From Devosia sp. Root635 (GTDB lineage Bacteria; Pseudomonadota; Alphaproteobacteria; Rhizobiales; Devosiaceae), in NCBI RefSeq assembly GCF_001427605.1, contig NZ_LMGZ01000003.1, forward strand, positions 55,635-119,634: 64,000 bases of DNA. Direction: 5' to 3'. The notes below the pieces were generated by a model. The model was not told the DNA's origin. It worked only from the letters and a program-made list of their open reading frames with translations, and did no database searches. The position numbers were made by a program, and so were the translations under genes. Positions 44,096-53,145 of this stretch are shown here, piece after piece (the stretch's first letter is position 1; each line of letters begins with the position of its first letter).

Positions 44096-44497
44096 ATGAC
44101 GGCCGTGGAAAAGCCGACCAGGCCTTTGCGCCGGCTGATCAAGCGTTCGCAGTTTCAACGGGCCGCCCGGGGCAATCGCGCCGGGCGTTCTGCGTTTGGG
44201 CTGCAGGTGATTGCTGCCGAGAGTGCCGAACCCGGCATCGGCTTCACCGTCACCAAGAAAACCGGCAATTCCCCCGAGCGCAATCGCATAAAACGTCGCC
44301 TTCGCGCGGCTGTGACAGCATGCGCGCGTGACTTTGTCGCTCACCATGACTATGTGCTGGTCGGACGACGGGAAGCGCTCGGCGAACCCTTCACCAAGCT
44401 GGTCGACGATCTGGGCGCGCTGATCGAGCGCGTACACAAGCCCAGATCGCCCGACGAGCGCCAATCTTCCGGCCGCGGCCCACGGAAACCAAGATAA
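44096..44497 (+). CDS. rnpA: ribonuclease P protein component
   Basis: The 133-residue basic protein helps the RNA subunit cleave tRNA 5' leaders. It carries FTVTKKTGNSPERNRIKRRLR, the RNR-box signature. The N-terminal part is LIKRSQFQRAARG. The C-terminal tail is Arg/Pro/Gly rich. Its stop shares one base with the yidC start (TAATG), so rnpA and yidC are coupled; no yidD gene lies between them, unlike in many bacteria. Confidence 0.97.
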   Translation: MTAVEKPTRPLRRLIKRSQFQRAARGNRAGRSAFGLQVIAAESAEPGIGFTVTKKTGNSPERNRIKRRLRAAVTACARDFVAHHDYVLVGRREALGEPFTKLVDDLGALIERVHKPRSPDERQSSGRGPRKPR

Positions 44498-46329
44498 TGG
44501 AAAATAATCGCAACATCATCCTGGCCATCGTGCTCAGCATGGTCGTGCTGTTCGGCTGGCAGTTCTTCGTGGCCGGACCGCAAATGGAACGCGCCCAGCA
44601 GCAGGCACAGGTCGCCGCCGAACAGGCCCAGGCCGAAGCCGCCTTGGCAACGCCCACCAGCACCGTTTCCGCCGATGGCACCATGGCCCCGGCCGCCGAT
44701 GGCAGCGCCGTCTATGCCGACCGCGCCGCCGCCATTGCCGCGACCAGCCGCGTTGTCATCGATACCGAGGACCTGCATGGCTCGATCAACCTGACCGGCG
44801 CCCGCCTCGATGACCTCGAACTGAAGCAATATCGCGAGACGGTCGATCCGGCCTCCCCGATCATCACCCTGCTGACGCCGGCCGGCGCGCCCAATGCCTA
44901 TTTCGCCGAGCAGGGCTGGGTGCCCGCCGCCGGCGCAACGATTGCCGTGCCCGATGGCAAGAGCGTCTGGACCGTCGAAAGCGAGGCCACCACGCTCACG
45001 GCCGACACGCCGGTTACCCTGCGCTGGGACAATGGCGCGGGCCTGATCTTCCACCGCACCTTCTCGGTGGACGAGCACTACCTCTTCACCGTCACCCAAT
45101 CGATCGAGAATACCGGCACGAGTGATGTGGCACTGTTCCCCTATGCCCGCGTCGCACGGCATGGCACGCCAAAGGTGGCCAATTTCTTCATCCAGCATGA
45201 AGGCCCGCATGGCGTGCTGGGCAGCAACAACCTGATCTCGAAGAAATATACCGACCTGCAGAAGGACCAGCAGGCGCGCTTCGACAACACCACCGGCTGG
45301 CTCGGCTTCTCGGACAAGTACTGGGCAACGGCCGTGCTGCCCAAGCCCGATGCCGCCATCAACGCGCTGTTCTCGTGGAAGAATACCGGCAGCTATGACG
45401 ACTACCAGACCAGCTTCGTGGAAACGACGCCGGTCACCGTCGCCCCCGGCGCCACCGTGACCCATGAGAGCTACCTGTTTGCCGGCGCCAAGGAAGAAGC
45501 CGTCATCTCCGCCTACCAGACGGATTATGGCTTCGACCGGCTGGAGCTGATGATCGACTGGGGCTGGTTCTCGTTCATCACCAAGCCGATGTATTACCTG
45601 CTGAGCTTCCTCTACGGCATCATCGGCAATTTCGGCGTCGCCGTGCTGTGCGTGACGGTCATCGTCAAGGCGATCTTCTTCCCGCTGGCCAGCCGCTCCT
45701 TCGCCTCGATGGCGGCGATGCGGCGCGTGCAGCCGGAAATGAAGGCGATCCAGGAGCGCTTCAAGGACGACCGGCCGGCCCAGCAGCAGGCCATGATGGA
45801 GCTTTACCGCAAGGAAAAGATCAATCCGCTCAGCGGATGCTGGCCGATCCTCATCCAGATCCCGGTCTTCTTCTCGCTCTATACCGTTATCTTCATCAGC
45901 CTCGACATGCGCCATGCGCCGTTCTTCGGCTGGATCCAGGATCTGGCGGCGCCCGATCCGACCAATATCTTCACGCTGTTCGGCCTGATCCCGTGGGATC
46001 CGACCGTGCTGCCCTTCATCGGCAGCTTCCTGCATCTGGGCATCTGGCCGGTCATCATGGGCATCACCATGTGGGTGCAGATGAAGCTCAATCCGCCGCC
46101 GCCGGACCCGACCCAGGCGATGATCTTCAACTGGATGCCTGTTATCTTCACCTTCATGCTGGGCACCTTCCCGGCGGGCCTCGTGATCTACTGGGCCTGG
46201 AACAACACGCTGTCGGTGACCCAGCAGTATTTCATCATGAAGCGCCATGGCGCCGAGGTGAACCTGCTCGGCAATATCCTCGATGCCTTCAAGCGCAAGC
46301 CGAAGGCGAGTGAGCCCACCAAGTCCTGA
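44497..46329 (+). CDS. yidC: membrane protein insertase YidC (Oxa1 family)
   Basis: The 610-residue protein inserts and folds inner-membrane proteins. It has the Gram-negative layout: an N-terminal membrane segment (about 5-22), a large periplasmic domain (about 60-360), then the conserved five-segment core (about 375-590). The core contains the LASRSFASMAAMRRVQPEMK coiled region and the YRKEKINPLSGCWPILIQIP hairpin with the conserved positive groove. It is followed by a long C-rich hairpin region before engB. Confidence 0.98.
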   Translation: MENNRNIILAIVLSMVVLFGWQFFVAGPQMERAQQQAQVAAEQAQAEAALATPTSTVSADGTMAPAADGSAVYADRAAAIAATSRVVIDTEDLHGSINLTGARLDDLELKQYRETVDPASPIITLLTPAGAPNAYFAEQGWVPAAGATIAVPDGKSVWTVESEATTLTADTPVTLRWDNGAGLIFHRTFSVDEHYLFTVTQSIENTGTSDVALFPYARVARHGTPKVANFFIQHEGPHGVLGSNNLISKKYTDLQKDQQARFDNTTGWLGFSDKYWATAVLPKPDAAINALFSWKNTGSYDDYQTSFVETTPVTVAPGATVTHESYLFAGAKEEAVISAYQTDYGFDRLELMIDWGWFSFITKPMYYLLSFLYGIIGNFGVAVLCVTVIVKAIFFPLASRSFASMAAMRRVQPEMKAIQERFKDDRPAQQQAMMELYRKEKINPLSGCWPILIQIPVFFSLYTVIFISLDMRHAPFFGWIQDLAAPDPTNIFTLFGLIPWDPTVLPFIGSFLHLGIWPVIMGITMWVQMKLNPPPPDPTQAMIFNWMPVIFTFMLGTFPAGLVIYWAWNNTLSVTQQYFIMKRHGAEVNLLGNILDAFKRKPKASEPTKS

Positions 46330-46350
46330 CTTCAGACTGAACCAGGCGCA

Positions 46351-46455
46351 GGGCCTCCCCTCCCCCTTGAGGGGAGGGGTCGGGGGTGGGGGTCCATCGG
46401 CGATCCACTGAACCACCCCCTCCCTCGGTCCCTCCCCTCAAGGGGGAGGGAGGCG
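46351..46455. repeat. C-rich inverted repeat between yidC and engB
   Basis: Two local hairpins are present: CCCCTCCCC/GGGGAGGGG (46357-46365 and 46371-46379) and TCCCTCCCC/GGGGAGGGA (46429-46437 and 46443-46451). The two halves are also complementary to each other, so a larger cruciform is possible. No T tract follows, so it may be an attenuator or mRNA-stability element rather than a simple terminator. A similar C-rich hairpin occurs at 61883-61910. Confidence 0.6.
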
Positions 46456-46508
46456 CCGAACCGAGATGTTCGTTGCAACGGAGATAATCTTTTGAAGCGA
46501 GCAGCACC

Positions 46509-47153
46509 ATGAGCGATATCGACTACGCACCCGACATGATCGAGCGCGGCCGCCTGCTGTTCGCGCGGCCTTTCCTGTTCATCAAGGGTTGCGTGCGCAT
46601 CGCCGACCTGCCGCCCATGGATAAGGTCGAGATCGCCTTTGCCGGCCGCTCCAATGTGGGCAAGTCGAGCCTGATCAACGCGCTCTGCGGCACGTCCTCG
46701 CTGGCCCGAACCTCCAATACGCCCGGCCGCACGCAGGAGCTCAACATCTTCGAGAGCCAGAGCGAAAACCTGCGCATCGTCGATATGCCCGGCTATGGCT
46801 ATGCCAAGGCGCCCGAGGACAAGGTGCGGCAGTGGACCAAGCTGATCCATCAATATCTCACCGGCCGCGCCACCTTGCGCCGCGTCTATGTGCTGGTCGA
46901 TGGCCGGCACGGACCCAAGGACAATGACCTGACCGTAATGAACGAGCTCGACAAGGCGGCGGTGAGCTACCAGGTGGTGCTGACCAAATCCGACAAGCCC
47001 TCGGCGGGCGAGCTCGCCAAGGTCATCGCCGCGACGAAGGCCGCCATCCTCAAGCGTCCTGCGGCACATCCGCATGTGGTGCTGACTTCAAGCCAGAAGG
47101 GCGAGGGCCTGCGCGAACTGCGCACCGAAATCGCCATGCTGCTGGAGAGCTGA
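46509..47153 (+). CDS. engB: ribosome biogenesis GTPase EngB (YsxC/YihA)
   Basis: The 214-residue protein is an essential GTPase needed for late assembly of the large ribosomal subunit. Motifs are G1 [10 protein letters not shown]2 region [13 protein letters not shown]3 DMPGYG and G4 LTKSDK. Length is normal. In many Hyphomicrobiales engB sits near yidC and argB; here argB is 4.2 kb further on. Confidence 0.98.
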   Translation: MSDIDYAPDMIERGRLLFARPFLFIKGCVRIADLPPMDKVEIAFAGRSNVGKSSLINALCGTSSLARTSNTPGRTQELNIFESQSENLRIVDMPGYGYAKAPEDKVRQWTKLIHQYLTGRATLRRVYVLVDGRHGPKDNDLTVMNELDKAAVSYQVVLTKSDKPSAGELAKVIAATKAAILKRPAAHPHVVLTSSQKGEGLRELRTEIAMLLES

Positions 47154-47192
47154 CACTCCTACCTCACCCCAGAGGGAGAGGTGAAGCGGCGC

Positions 47193-47588
47193 TTACCGCG
47201 TCGTACAGGCCACCCAGCGCCTGAGCACTTCGCCCAGCGCTGCCGACTTGGCCCTGAGATCGTCGGCATCCCTGAACGTCACCACGCCACGATCAGGCGC
47301 GGCCCAGGACAAAAGCCGGTCCGGATCCTCAAAACGGAAGAAATCATCGGTTCCCGCCTTGGCGCCACGATGCAGGATCAGTTGCAGCCGGTCGCCCGGA
47401 TGGAGGCGCATGGTGATGCGGTCATCCTCCCCCGGCCCGAAACTGGGAGCGTTCCATTTGATGGTCTCGACGAGATCGGGCACCGCGGCGAGGATCAGCC
47501 GGCGCAGCGTCTCGATCTCCGCCTTGCGCCCGTGTTCGAGCCCATCGAGATAGGCGTCCACCGCTGACAGCTTTTCCGCCACGGCCAT
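47193..47588 (-). CDS. DUF1801 domain protein
   Basis: The 131-residue product matches the DUF1801 family, small proteins of unknown function, with the pattern TIKWNAPSF and a LQLILHRGAK segment. The ATG at 47588 follows the stop of the amidotransferase gene by a single base (TGACATG), so the two are coupled. An upstream in-frame extension would overlap that gene and is not used. No signal peptide. Confidence 0.88.
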   Translation of the reverse strand: MAVAEKLSAVDAYLDGLEHGRKAEIETLRRLILAAVPDLVETIKWNAPSFGPGEDDRITMRLHPGDRLQLILHRGAKAGTDDFFRFEDPDRLLSWAAPDRGVVTFRDADDLRAKSAALGEVLRRWVACTTR

Positions 47589-47589
47589 G

Positions 47590-48297
47590 TCAGCGTCCTC
47601 TAAAGAACTGTCCGATATAGCCCGCAACGTCAGCGCTGTCGGACGGCGTGGCAATGGAGGAGATGGCGGTTTCCACCACATTGTCCGGCGCCTTGCCGCG
47701 GCGCAGCTCGGCCAGCGCCAGCGTATAGTCGTCGAGGAATTCGGGATGCGGCTGGAAGCTCAGCGCCGCGCCGTTTCGATAGGCCAGTCCGGCATTGGGG
47801 GTAAAATCGGACGCCAGGATCACCTCGGCCTCATCGGGCGGGGTGATCACCTGGTCCTGGTGCGAGCAGGCCACGGCCAGCGCGGCAGGCGCAGCGCGCA
47901 TGAAATCGGGACGAGCCGCAACGGCATAATTGTGCCGGCCCAGGCCCCAGCCCTTTTCGGACTTGCGCACATCCCCGCCCAGGGCATCGGCCATGATCTG
48001 ATGACCGAAGCAGACGCCGAGCATCGGGGTCTGCCTGCCATAGGCATCGCGAATGAAGGCGCGCAGCGGGTCGAGCCAGGCATAGTCGTCATAGACGCCT
48101 GCGGCCGAGCCGGTGATGACGATGCCCTCCAGCGTGGCCGGATCGGGAAACGGCGCGCCATCGGAAACCGCCACCATGTCATAGGTAAAGCCCTGCCCGG
48201 TGCCATCGAACATGGTCTCGAACATCTTGCGATAGGGGCCGAACCGGTCGCGCAACGACACTGGCACTTCGCCGGTCTGGATGATGGTGAGTTTCAT
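47590..48297 (-). CDS. class I glutamine amidotransferase-like protein
   Basis: The 235-residue product has the GATase1 triad pattern: Cys in MLGVCFGHQIMA, His and Glu in FQPHPEFLDD. ITGSAAGVYDD is the oxyanion-side strand. It stands alone, like GMP synthase-type single-domain proteins that act on gamma-glutamyl compounds or glutamine. It precedes the DUF1801 gene with no real gap. The ATG at 48297 lacks a strong ribosome binding site; an upstream start at 48360 would add a Cys/Gly-rich leader that looks non-coding. Confidence 0.88.
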   Translation of the reverse strand: MKLTIIQTGEVPVSLRDRFGPYRKMFETMFDGTGQGFTYDMVAVSDGAPFPDPATLEGIVITGSAAGVYDDYAWLDPLRAFIRDAYGRQTPMLGVCFGHQIMADALGGDVRKSEKGWGLGRHNYAVAARPDFMRAAPAALAVACSHQDQVITPPDEAEVILASDFTPNAGLAYRNGAALSFQPHPEFLDDYTLALAELRRGKAPDNVVETAISSIATPSDSADVAGYIGQFFRGR

Positions 48298-48363
48298 GGG
48301 ACACATATATCCCACCGGTTCATGCCCGCGAAAGCAGGAACCGCCGTTTCTTTGCTGCAAACA

Positions 48364-48389
48364 GATATCCCCGCTTTCGCGGGGATATC
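48364..48389. terminator. hairpin between msrB and the amidotransferase gene
   Basis: A perfect 11-bp stem GATATCCCCGC/GCGGGGATATC with a TTTC loop lies just downstream of msrB, which reads leftward. It probably ends the msrB transcript, though the following T tract is short. The CCCGC-TTTC-GCGGG type is a common alphaproteobacterial intergenic palindrome. Confidence 0.55.
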
Positions 48390-48419
48390 ATTGTGGCTGT
48401 TGGCGGCGTCCGGATCGAA

Positions 48420-48923
48420 TCAGGCCGCTTTGGGAATGAACTGCAGCGCCAGGCCATCGATGCAGTAGCGCAGGCCGGTGGGCGGGGGGCCGTCTTCGAA
48501 GACGTGGCCCTGATGGCCACCGCAATTGGAGCAATGGACCTCGGTGCGGGTCATGCCGAACGTGCTGTCGACATTGGTGCCGATGGCGCCGGGGATGAAG
48601 GTGTAGAAGCTGGGCCAGCCGGTGCCGCTTTCAAACTTGGTCTCGGACTCGAACAGGGGCTGGTCGCAACCGGCGCAGGCGAAAATTCCGTCGCGGTGCT
48701 CATCGAGCAAGGGCGAGGTGAATGCGCGCTCGGTGCCTTCCTCGCGCAGGATGTAATAGGCGTCGGGCGAGAGCTTGGCGCGCCACTCCGCCTCGGTCAG
48801 CTTGTAGGGAAAATCACCCTCGGCGGCGGCCGGCGCGCCCATGGGGCGCAGCCAGGCAAAGGCGGCGAGAGCGGCGATGGCGGTACCGCCCAGCAACAGG
48901 TTACGACGATCGATGACAGCCAT
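48420..48923 (-). CDS. msrB: peptide-methionine (R)-S-oxide reductase with Tat-type signal
   Basis: The 167-residue product repairs methionine-R-sulfoxide in proteins. It has an N-terminal signal with DRRNLLLGG followed by a hydrophobic stretch (about 10-25), which fits a twin-arginine signal, so a periplasmic or anchored location is likely. The zinc Cys pairs are CAGC and CSNC, and the catalytic Cys is in LRYCIDGLAL (RYCIN in most homologues). WPSFY is conserved. The ATG at 48923 is used; the frame extends upstream without support. Confidence 0.95.
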   Translation of the reverse strand: MAVIDRRNLLLGGTAIAALAAFAWLRPMGAPAAAEGDFPYKLTEAEWRAKLSPDAYYILREEGTERAFTSPLLDEHRDGIFACAGCDQPLFESETKFESGTGWPSFYTFIPGAIGTNVDSTFGMTRTEVHCSNCGGHQGHVFEDGPPPTGLRYCIDGLALQFIPKAA

Positions 48924-49106
48924 TTCTCTATCCCTTTCAGCAGGTACCCCGCGCCCGGGACCGCAGGAGGGATGCGGGCGGCGGCGCGGGGCTGAGCCGA
49001 CGGTCATTGTAAAACCTCGGGCAAGGCAATGACACGTCAAGTTATGGTGAGAGGCCACCGTGTGCGGCCTCTCTATGGGCACCATTCGAACTGGTGCCTC
49101 TTTTGG

Positions 49107-49670
49107 TTACATTGCCGACTTGGGCGTCAGCACGGCATCGATCACATGGATCACGCCATTGGACTGGATCACGTCGGGGATGGTGACATTGGCAACCGTG
49201 CCGTTCTCGTCAGTCACGGTGACCTTGCCGTCCGCTGCCTTGAGGGTCAGCTTGCAGCCACCGACGGTGTCCACGACATGCTCGCCGCCATCGGCTTCGA
49301 CCATGCCGACAATGTCAGTCGACAGCGCCTTGGCCGGGATCACATGGCAAGCCAGGATCGTTGACAGCATTTCCTTGTTTTCCGGCTTCAGCAGCGTTTC
49401 CACCGTACCTTCCGGCAGGGCGTCGAAGGCAGCATTGACGGGAGCCAGCACGGTGAACGGGCCTTCGCCCGACAGCGTCTCGACCAGGCCGGCAGCCTTG
49501 ACGGCGGCGACCAGGGTGGTGTGGTCAGCCGAGTTCACGGCGTTTTCGATGATGTTCTTGTCGGCGAACATGGCGGCACCGCCAACCATCGGATTGTCCT
49601 GGGCAAAGGCAGCGCCCGAAAGAGCGGAGACCGAGAGCATGGCAGCGAGCGTGAGGGTGCGGAAATTCAT
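49107..49670 (-). CDS. secreted fasciclin-domain protein
   Basis: The 187-residue product has a signal peptide cleaved near AFA|QDNP (about residue 23) and a single FAS1 domain (about 40-185). FAS1 motifs are FTVLAPVNAAFDALP and the C-terminal VIHVIDAVL. It is expected in the periplasm or outside, where FAS1 proteins bind surfaces or other proteins. It lies 253 bp downstream of an ECF sigma/anti-sigma pair, which probably controls it. In Mycobacterium SigK-RskA controls the fasciclin proteins MPT70 and MPT83, a close parallel. Confidence 0.95.
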   Translation of the reverse strand: MNFRTLTLAAMLSVSALSGAAFAQDNPMVGGAAMFADKNIIENAVNSADHTTLVAAVKAAGLVETLSGEGPFTVLAPVNAAFDALPEGTVETLLKPENKEMLSTILACHVIPAKALSTDIVGMVEADGGEHVVDTVGGCKLTLKAADGKVTVTDENGTVANVTIPDVIQSNGVIHVIDAVLTPKSAM

Positions 49671-49769
49671 TTGGTCGTTCCTTCCTGTGTTTCGTTCCCC
49701 TTGTTCGGCGGGGACATGGGAAGGAACGGATGCCGTGGGGGCTACAGTTTCGGCAGTTTCAGGGGTTTA

Positions 49770-49788
49770 TTTCACCTTCGGGGTGAAA
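49770..49788. terminator. weak hairpin between anti-sigma and fasciclin genes
   Basis: A 7-bp stem TTTCACC/GGTGAAA with a TTCGG loop lies in the 253-bp gap. It may end the sigma/anti-sigma transcript, but the following tract is not T rich. The rest of the gap must carry the promoter of the fasciclin gene; no clear ECF promoter was resolved. Confidence 0.35.
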
Positions 49789-49923
49789 CTTTATCGGGCC
49801 GGGTTGCGTAGGGACCGGGCGCCAGCCGATCGCCCCGTCGTCACTGCGTGGATTGCCCGGACAAGCCGGGCAATAACGATGGAGGGGGTGGGTTGTCCGA
49901 TCAAGGGACCGGTGCCAGCCAGC

Positions 49924-50643
49924 CTAGATTTTCGTAACGGCGCCCTTGGCGACGATCGGGCCGGTGGGCGAGCCGCTGGGCGAGCCGCCCTCGGGTTCGA
50001 GCGTGATGGCCAGGACGGAGCCCTCGCCCCAGCCGGCCATGACTTCGGGCGAGATGGCGACGGCGCTGCGCTCATTGACCGGGATGACCCCCATAGAGAT
50101 CGGCGCATGGTCGCCCTGGATGGCCCAGAGTTCGAAATCGCGATCCGGCACATCGGCGCCGGACAGGGCGGTCAGCCGCACATTGCCGCTGCCGTCATAG
50201 AGCGCGACGAATTTGACGTCACTGCCTTCTTCTTCGAGCGCGGCGACGAGTTGGGTGGTGAGCGCGCTCACATCGGGCGCCGGCTGCATGAGGTTGAAGC
50301 CTATGGCGGCGACGGCCACGGCCAGTGCGCCGGCGGCAATGGACCGCCAGACCATCAGGCTCTCCCAGAAGGACGCGGTTGCGCGCGGCCGCACCAGGTC
50401 GCCAAAGGCGCGGGCCTCGATAGCGGCATAAAGGTGGGCAGGGACCGGGGTTTCCTCATATTCGGCATTGAGGGCGGCAAAGCGCGACACCCAGAAATCC
50501 CGCTCGGCACGCAGCGTCTGGTCTGCTTCGATCAGCCGGCCGATGCGGTCATGCTCGCTGGCCGAGAGCAGGCCGAGCACATATTCGGCAACCAGGGCGT
50601 TATGCCCCTCGTGGTCCTGGCCGATGCCGTCGCTGGTGCTCAT
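49924..50643 (-). CDS. anti-sigma factor of the RskA type
   Basis: The 239-residue product has an N-terminal cytoplasmic part (about 1-95) with LVAEYVLGLLSASEHDRI, one membrane segment (about 98-117) and a C-terminal extracytoplasmic anti-sigma-K domain containing FELWAIQGDHAP. RskA proteins hold an ECF sigma factor inactive and release it after regulated proteolysis. The ATG at 50643 overlaps the sigma stop (ATGA), a typical sigma/anti-sigma coupling. The frame extends upstream into the sigma gene and that part is discarded. Confidence 0.93.
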   Translation of the reverse strand: MSTSDGIGQDHEGHNALVAEYVLGLLSASEHDRIGRLIEADQTLRAERDFWVSRFAALNAEYEETPVPAHLYAAIEARAFGDLVRPRATASFWESLMVWRSIAAGALAVAVAAIGFNLMQPAPDVSALTTQLVAALEEEGSDVKFVALYDGSGNVRLTALSGADVPDRDFELWAIQGDHAPISMGVIPVNERSAVAISPEVMAGWGEGSVLAITLEPEGGSPSGSPTGPIVAKGAVTKI

Positions 50644-51197
50644 GTCGTCAGACAGTCTTTCAATTTGATGAGGCTCCGGCGCAGCCAGGTCCGCATCGTG
50701 TTCAAGGGCACCGCGAAGCGGCTCGCCAGTTCCTCGTAGCTGTAGCCATCGAGATAGGCGCCGCGCACGGCGGCGGCACGATCGGGTTCGAGCGTGCCGA
50801 GGCATTGCTCGATGCGGCCCTTTTCCTCATTATCCTCGGCAGCGCGTTCCGGGGTCGGACCGCTATCGGGGATTTCCAGCGCCACATCGATATCGTCGGC
50901 GGCCGGGCGACGGGCCCTCAGGATGTCGAGCGAATGGTTGCGCGCGACGGCAACGAGCCAGCTTATCGGGCTGGTATTGCCGGCCACGTAACGGTCGGCG
51001 CGCTGCCAGATCTTCACGTAGATTTCCTGAATGGCCTCTTCGGCCTCCGAACGGTCCTTCAAGATACGCAGCGTCACCCCGAAGAGTTTCGCGCTGGTCC
51101 GCTCGTAAAGTGAACGAAACGCGACCCGGTCGCGCAGGGCGCAGCGGGCGATGAGGTCGGCGATGTCCTGAGATGGAGTCGTCGTCTGCATAGACAT
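50640..51197 (-). CDS. ECF RNA polymerase sigma factor (SigK-like)
   Basis: The 185-residue product has a sigma2 region (about 15-90, with [20 protein letters not shown] and IWQRA) and a sigma4 region (about 125-180, with [20 protein letters not shown]). It lacks sigma3, as ECF factors do. The start is taken at 51197 with GGGAGG somewhat upstream; an ATG six bases later is an alternative. It likely directs its own operon and the fasciclin gene. Signals are probably redox or envelope stress; that is inference. Confidence 0.94.
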   Translation of the reverse strand: MSMQTTTPSQDIADLIARCALRDRVAFRSLYERTSAKLFGVTLRILKDRSEAEEAIQEIYVKIWQRADRYVAGNTSPISWLVAVARNHSLDILRARRPAADDIDVALEIPDSGPTPERAAEDNEEKGRIEQCLGTLEPDRAAAVRGAYLDGYSYEELASRFAVPLNTMRTWLRRSLIKLKDCLTT

Positions 51198-51391
51198 CGA
51201 TGGTGCTGGCCTCCCGAGCCCTGCCAGACCCGCCCCTTGCCCGGTGCGACGTCTGGCAGCATCACAACGCAACAAACCGCAAAATGGATCAATGCGCAAA
51301 TGCCACAGAACCGTCTTTTCCTTTGCCCATTGATGTTCTAGACCCGTTGCGGTCTTTTCAGCGCCTCCTTGCCAATAGAATGGGTCCGTCC

Positions 51392-52291
51392 ATGACTGAT
51401 CAGCCTTCGACCGACCGGTTCAGCCACGATGCGGGGATCCTCGCGCAGGCCCTGCCCTATATGCAGCGCTACGAGGGCAAGACCGTCGTGGTGAAATATG
51501 GTGGCCATGCCATGGGCGACCTCAAGCTCGGCCAGGCCTTTGCCCGCGACATCGCGCTGCTCAAGCAGTCCAAGGTCAATCCGATCGTGGTGCATGGCGG
51601 CGGGCCGCAGATCGCCTCCATGCTCAAGAATCTGGGCATCGAATCCAAGTTCGAGGGCGGGCTGCGCGTCACCGATGCGCGGACCATGGAAGTGGTCGAG
51701 ATGGTGCTGGCCGGCTCCATCAACAAGGAAATCGTGGCGCTGATCAATGCCGAGGGCGAATGGGCCATCGGCCTCTGCGGCAAGGACGGCAACATGGTCT
51801 TCGCCCGCAAGGCCATCAAGACCATGAAGGATCCCACGTCCAATATCGAAAAGGTGCTCGATCTTGGCTTTGTCGGCGAGCCCATCGAGGTCGACCGCAC
51901 CCTGCTCGACCTGCTGGCGCGCTCCGAGATGATCCCGGTCATCGCCCCGGTGGCACCGGGCCGCGATGGCAATACCTACAATATCAACGCCGATACCTTT
52001 GCCGGCGCGATTGCCGGCTCGCTCGGCGCCAAGCGCCTGCTGTTCCTCACCGACGTACCGGGCGTGCTCGACAGCGACGGCAAGCTGATCCCCGAACTCA
52101 GCGTGCGCGAGGCCAAGGAACTGATCGCCGATGGCACGATTTCGGGCGGCATGATTCCCAAGGTCGAAACCTGTCTCGAAGCGCTCGACAATGGCGTGGA
52201 GGGCGTGGTGATCCTCAACGGCAAGATGCCCCATGTGGTGCTGGTCGAGCTGTTCACCGAATTCGGCGCAGGCACGCTGATCGTGCGGTAG
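51392..52291 (+). CDS. argB: acetylglutamate kinase
   Basis: The 299-residue product phosphorylates N-acetylglutamate in arginine synthesis. It has the conserved [13 protein letters not shown] loop, the HGGGPQI motif, GLCGKDGNM and [10 protein letters not shown]. The last two fit the family and the length agrees with arginine-inhibited forms. ATG 51392 is chosen; an in-frame ATG at 51380 is possible. It faces the divergent sigma gene across about 195 bp. Confidence 0.97.
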   Translation: MTDQPSTDRFSHDAGILAQALPYMQRYEGKTVVVKYGGHAMGDLKLGQAFARDIALLKQSKVNPIVVHGGGPQIASMLKNLGIESKFEGGLRVTDARTMEVVEMVLAGSINKEIVALINAEGEWAIGLCGKDGNMVFARKAIKTMKDPTSNIEKVLDLGFVGEPIEVDRTLLDLLARSEMIPVIAPVAPGRDGNTYNINADTFAGAIAGSLGAKRLLFLTDVPGVLDSDGKLIPELSVREAKELIADGTISGGMIPKVETCLEALDNGVEGVVILNGKMPHVVLVELFTEFGAGTLIVR

Positions 52292-52328
52292 GCCAGCCCG
52301 CCGCATTGACGCTTTGCTAACCATTTGG

Positions 52329-52357
52329 CACAGCTCGGTCGATTTGACCGGGCTGTG
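52329..52357 (+). terminator. hairpin downstream of argB
   Basis: A 12-bp stem CACAGCTCGGTC/GACCGGGCTGTG, with one T-G pair, and a GATTT loop lies 38 bp after argB. It is a fair candidate terminator although no long T run follows. It is also 70 bp upstream of the porin start, so it could act in that leader. Confidence 0.5.
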
Positions 52358-52427
52358 GCGCATCTGCCCTAGTCCGGTCCGGACAAGTCGTGGCAAATTT
52401 TAGCCATCAGTTGCGGGGGCTTTTGTG

Positions 52428-53093
52428 ATGCGTAGCGAAATGAAGTTGGCGGCAGTGGCCGCTATTGCCGTGCTCGGTTCGACCATGGCGGCACAGGCCC
52501 AGTCCATGGTGGCGCCCGTCGTCACCAGCGGCATGTATCAGCCGGGCTATTCGGCCTGGGACGGCTTTTATGTCGGTGCACAGGGCAGCCTCGTCGCCAC
52601 CAAGACCCACGAGATTGGCGGCGTGGTCGGCGTCGAACAGTTGCTGGGCGATATCGGCGGCAATGCCGGCGTCTTCGCGGGCTACCGCTACACGATCAAC
52701 GACTGGTTCGTGCTCGGCATCGATGCCGAAGCGAACAACGTCGCCACCGAATATCTGTGGAATGCCGTCAATTACGGCGCCATCAAGTGGGATGCGGCCG
52801 TGCGCGCCACGCTGGGCTACCCGGTGGCCCCCAATGTGCTGGCCTATGGCACGGTGGGCTATTCCTGGGCGCATTTCGACCTCAGCCCCGGCTATGGCAA
52901 CCCTGACGCGAAATATACCGCCGGCGGCTTCCAGCTTGGCTTGGGCGTCGACATGATGGTCACCAGCAATGTCATGGCGCGCCTCAACGCCACCTGGACC
53001 CATTATGGCGTCAACACCGTGCCGGTGGTCGGCGGCGGCACCAGCGAGCCCAGCGACGTCGTGGTGCGCGCCGGTCTCGCCTGGAAGTTCTAG
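52428..53093 (+). CDS. outer membrane beta-barrel porin-like protein (Omp25/OmpA-barrel type)
   Basis: The 221-residue product has a signal peptide cleaved near AQA|QSM. It then has alternating aromatic strands typical of an eight-stranded barrel, for example WDGFYVGAQGSL, GVFAGYRYTI and the terminal VVRAGLAWKF with a C-terminal Phe. This looks like the Omp25/Omp31-type proteins of Hyphomicrobiales. The ATG at 52428 immediately follows an in-frame GTG. A bidirectional terminator follows. Confidence 0.9.
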   Translation: MRSEMKLAAVAAIAVLGSTMAAQAQSMVAPVVTSGMYQPGYSAWDGFYVGAQGSLVATKTHEIGGVVGVEQLLGDIGGNAGVFAGYRYTINDWFVLGIDAEANNVATEYLWNAVNYGAIKWDAAVRATLGYPVAPNVLAYGTVGYSWAHFDLSPGYGNPDAKYTAGGFQLGLGVDMMVTSNVMARLNATWTHYGVNTVPVVGGGTSEPSDVVVRAGLAWKF

Positions 53094-53113
53094 ACACCAT
53101 CCCCGAAAATCAA

Positions 53114-53139
53114 AAAGGCCGCCCCGCGGGGCGGCCTTT
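53114..53139. terminator. bidirectional rho-independent terminator
   Basis: A perfect 26-nt palindrome (arm AAAGGCCGCCCCG) flanked by an A run on the left and TTT on the right lies between the convergent porin and MFS genes, and can end transcription from both. Confidence 0.93.
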
Positions 53140-53145
53140 GCATTA

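Noticed and set aside
43717..44100. Possible replication origin near rpmH
   Set aside because: rpmH is next to oriC in some bacteria, but no dnaA, dnaN or DnaA-box cluster is seen here, and in alphaproteobacteria the origin is normally elsewhere.
44350..46416. 688-residue leftward frame opposite yidC
   Set aside because: yidC is certain; the antisense frame shows no known motif.
46345..46460. CRISPR-like spaced repeat
   Set aside because: The C-rich units form one inverted pair, not regularly spaced direct repeats; no cas genes are present.
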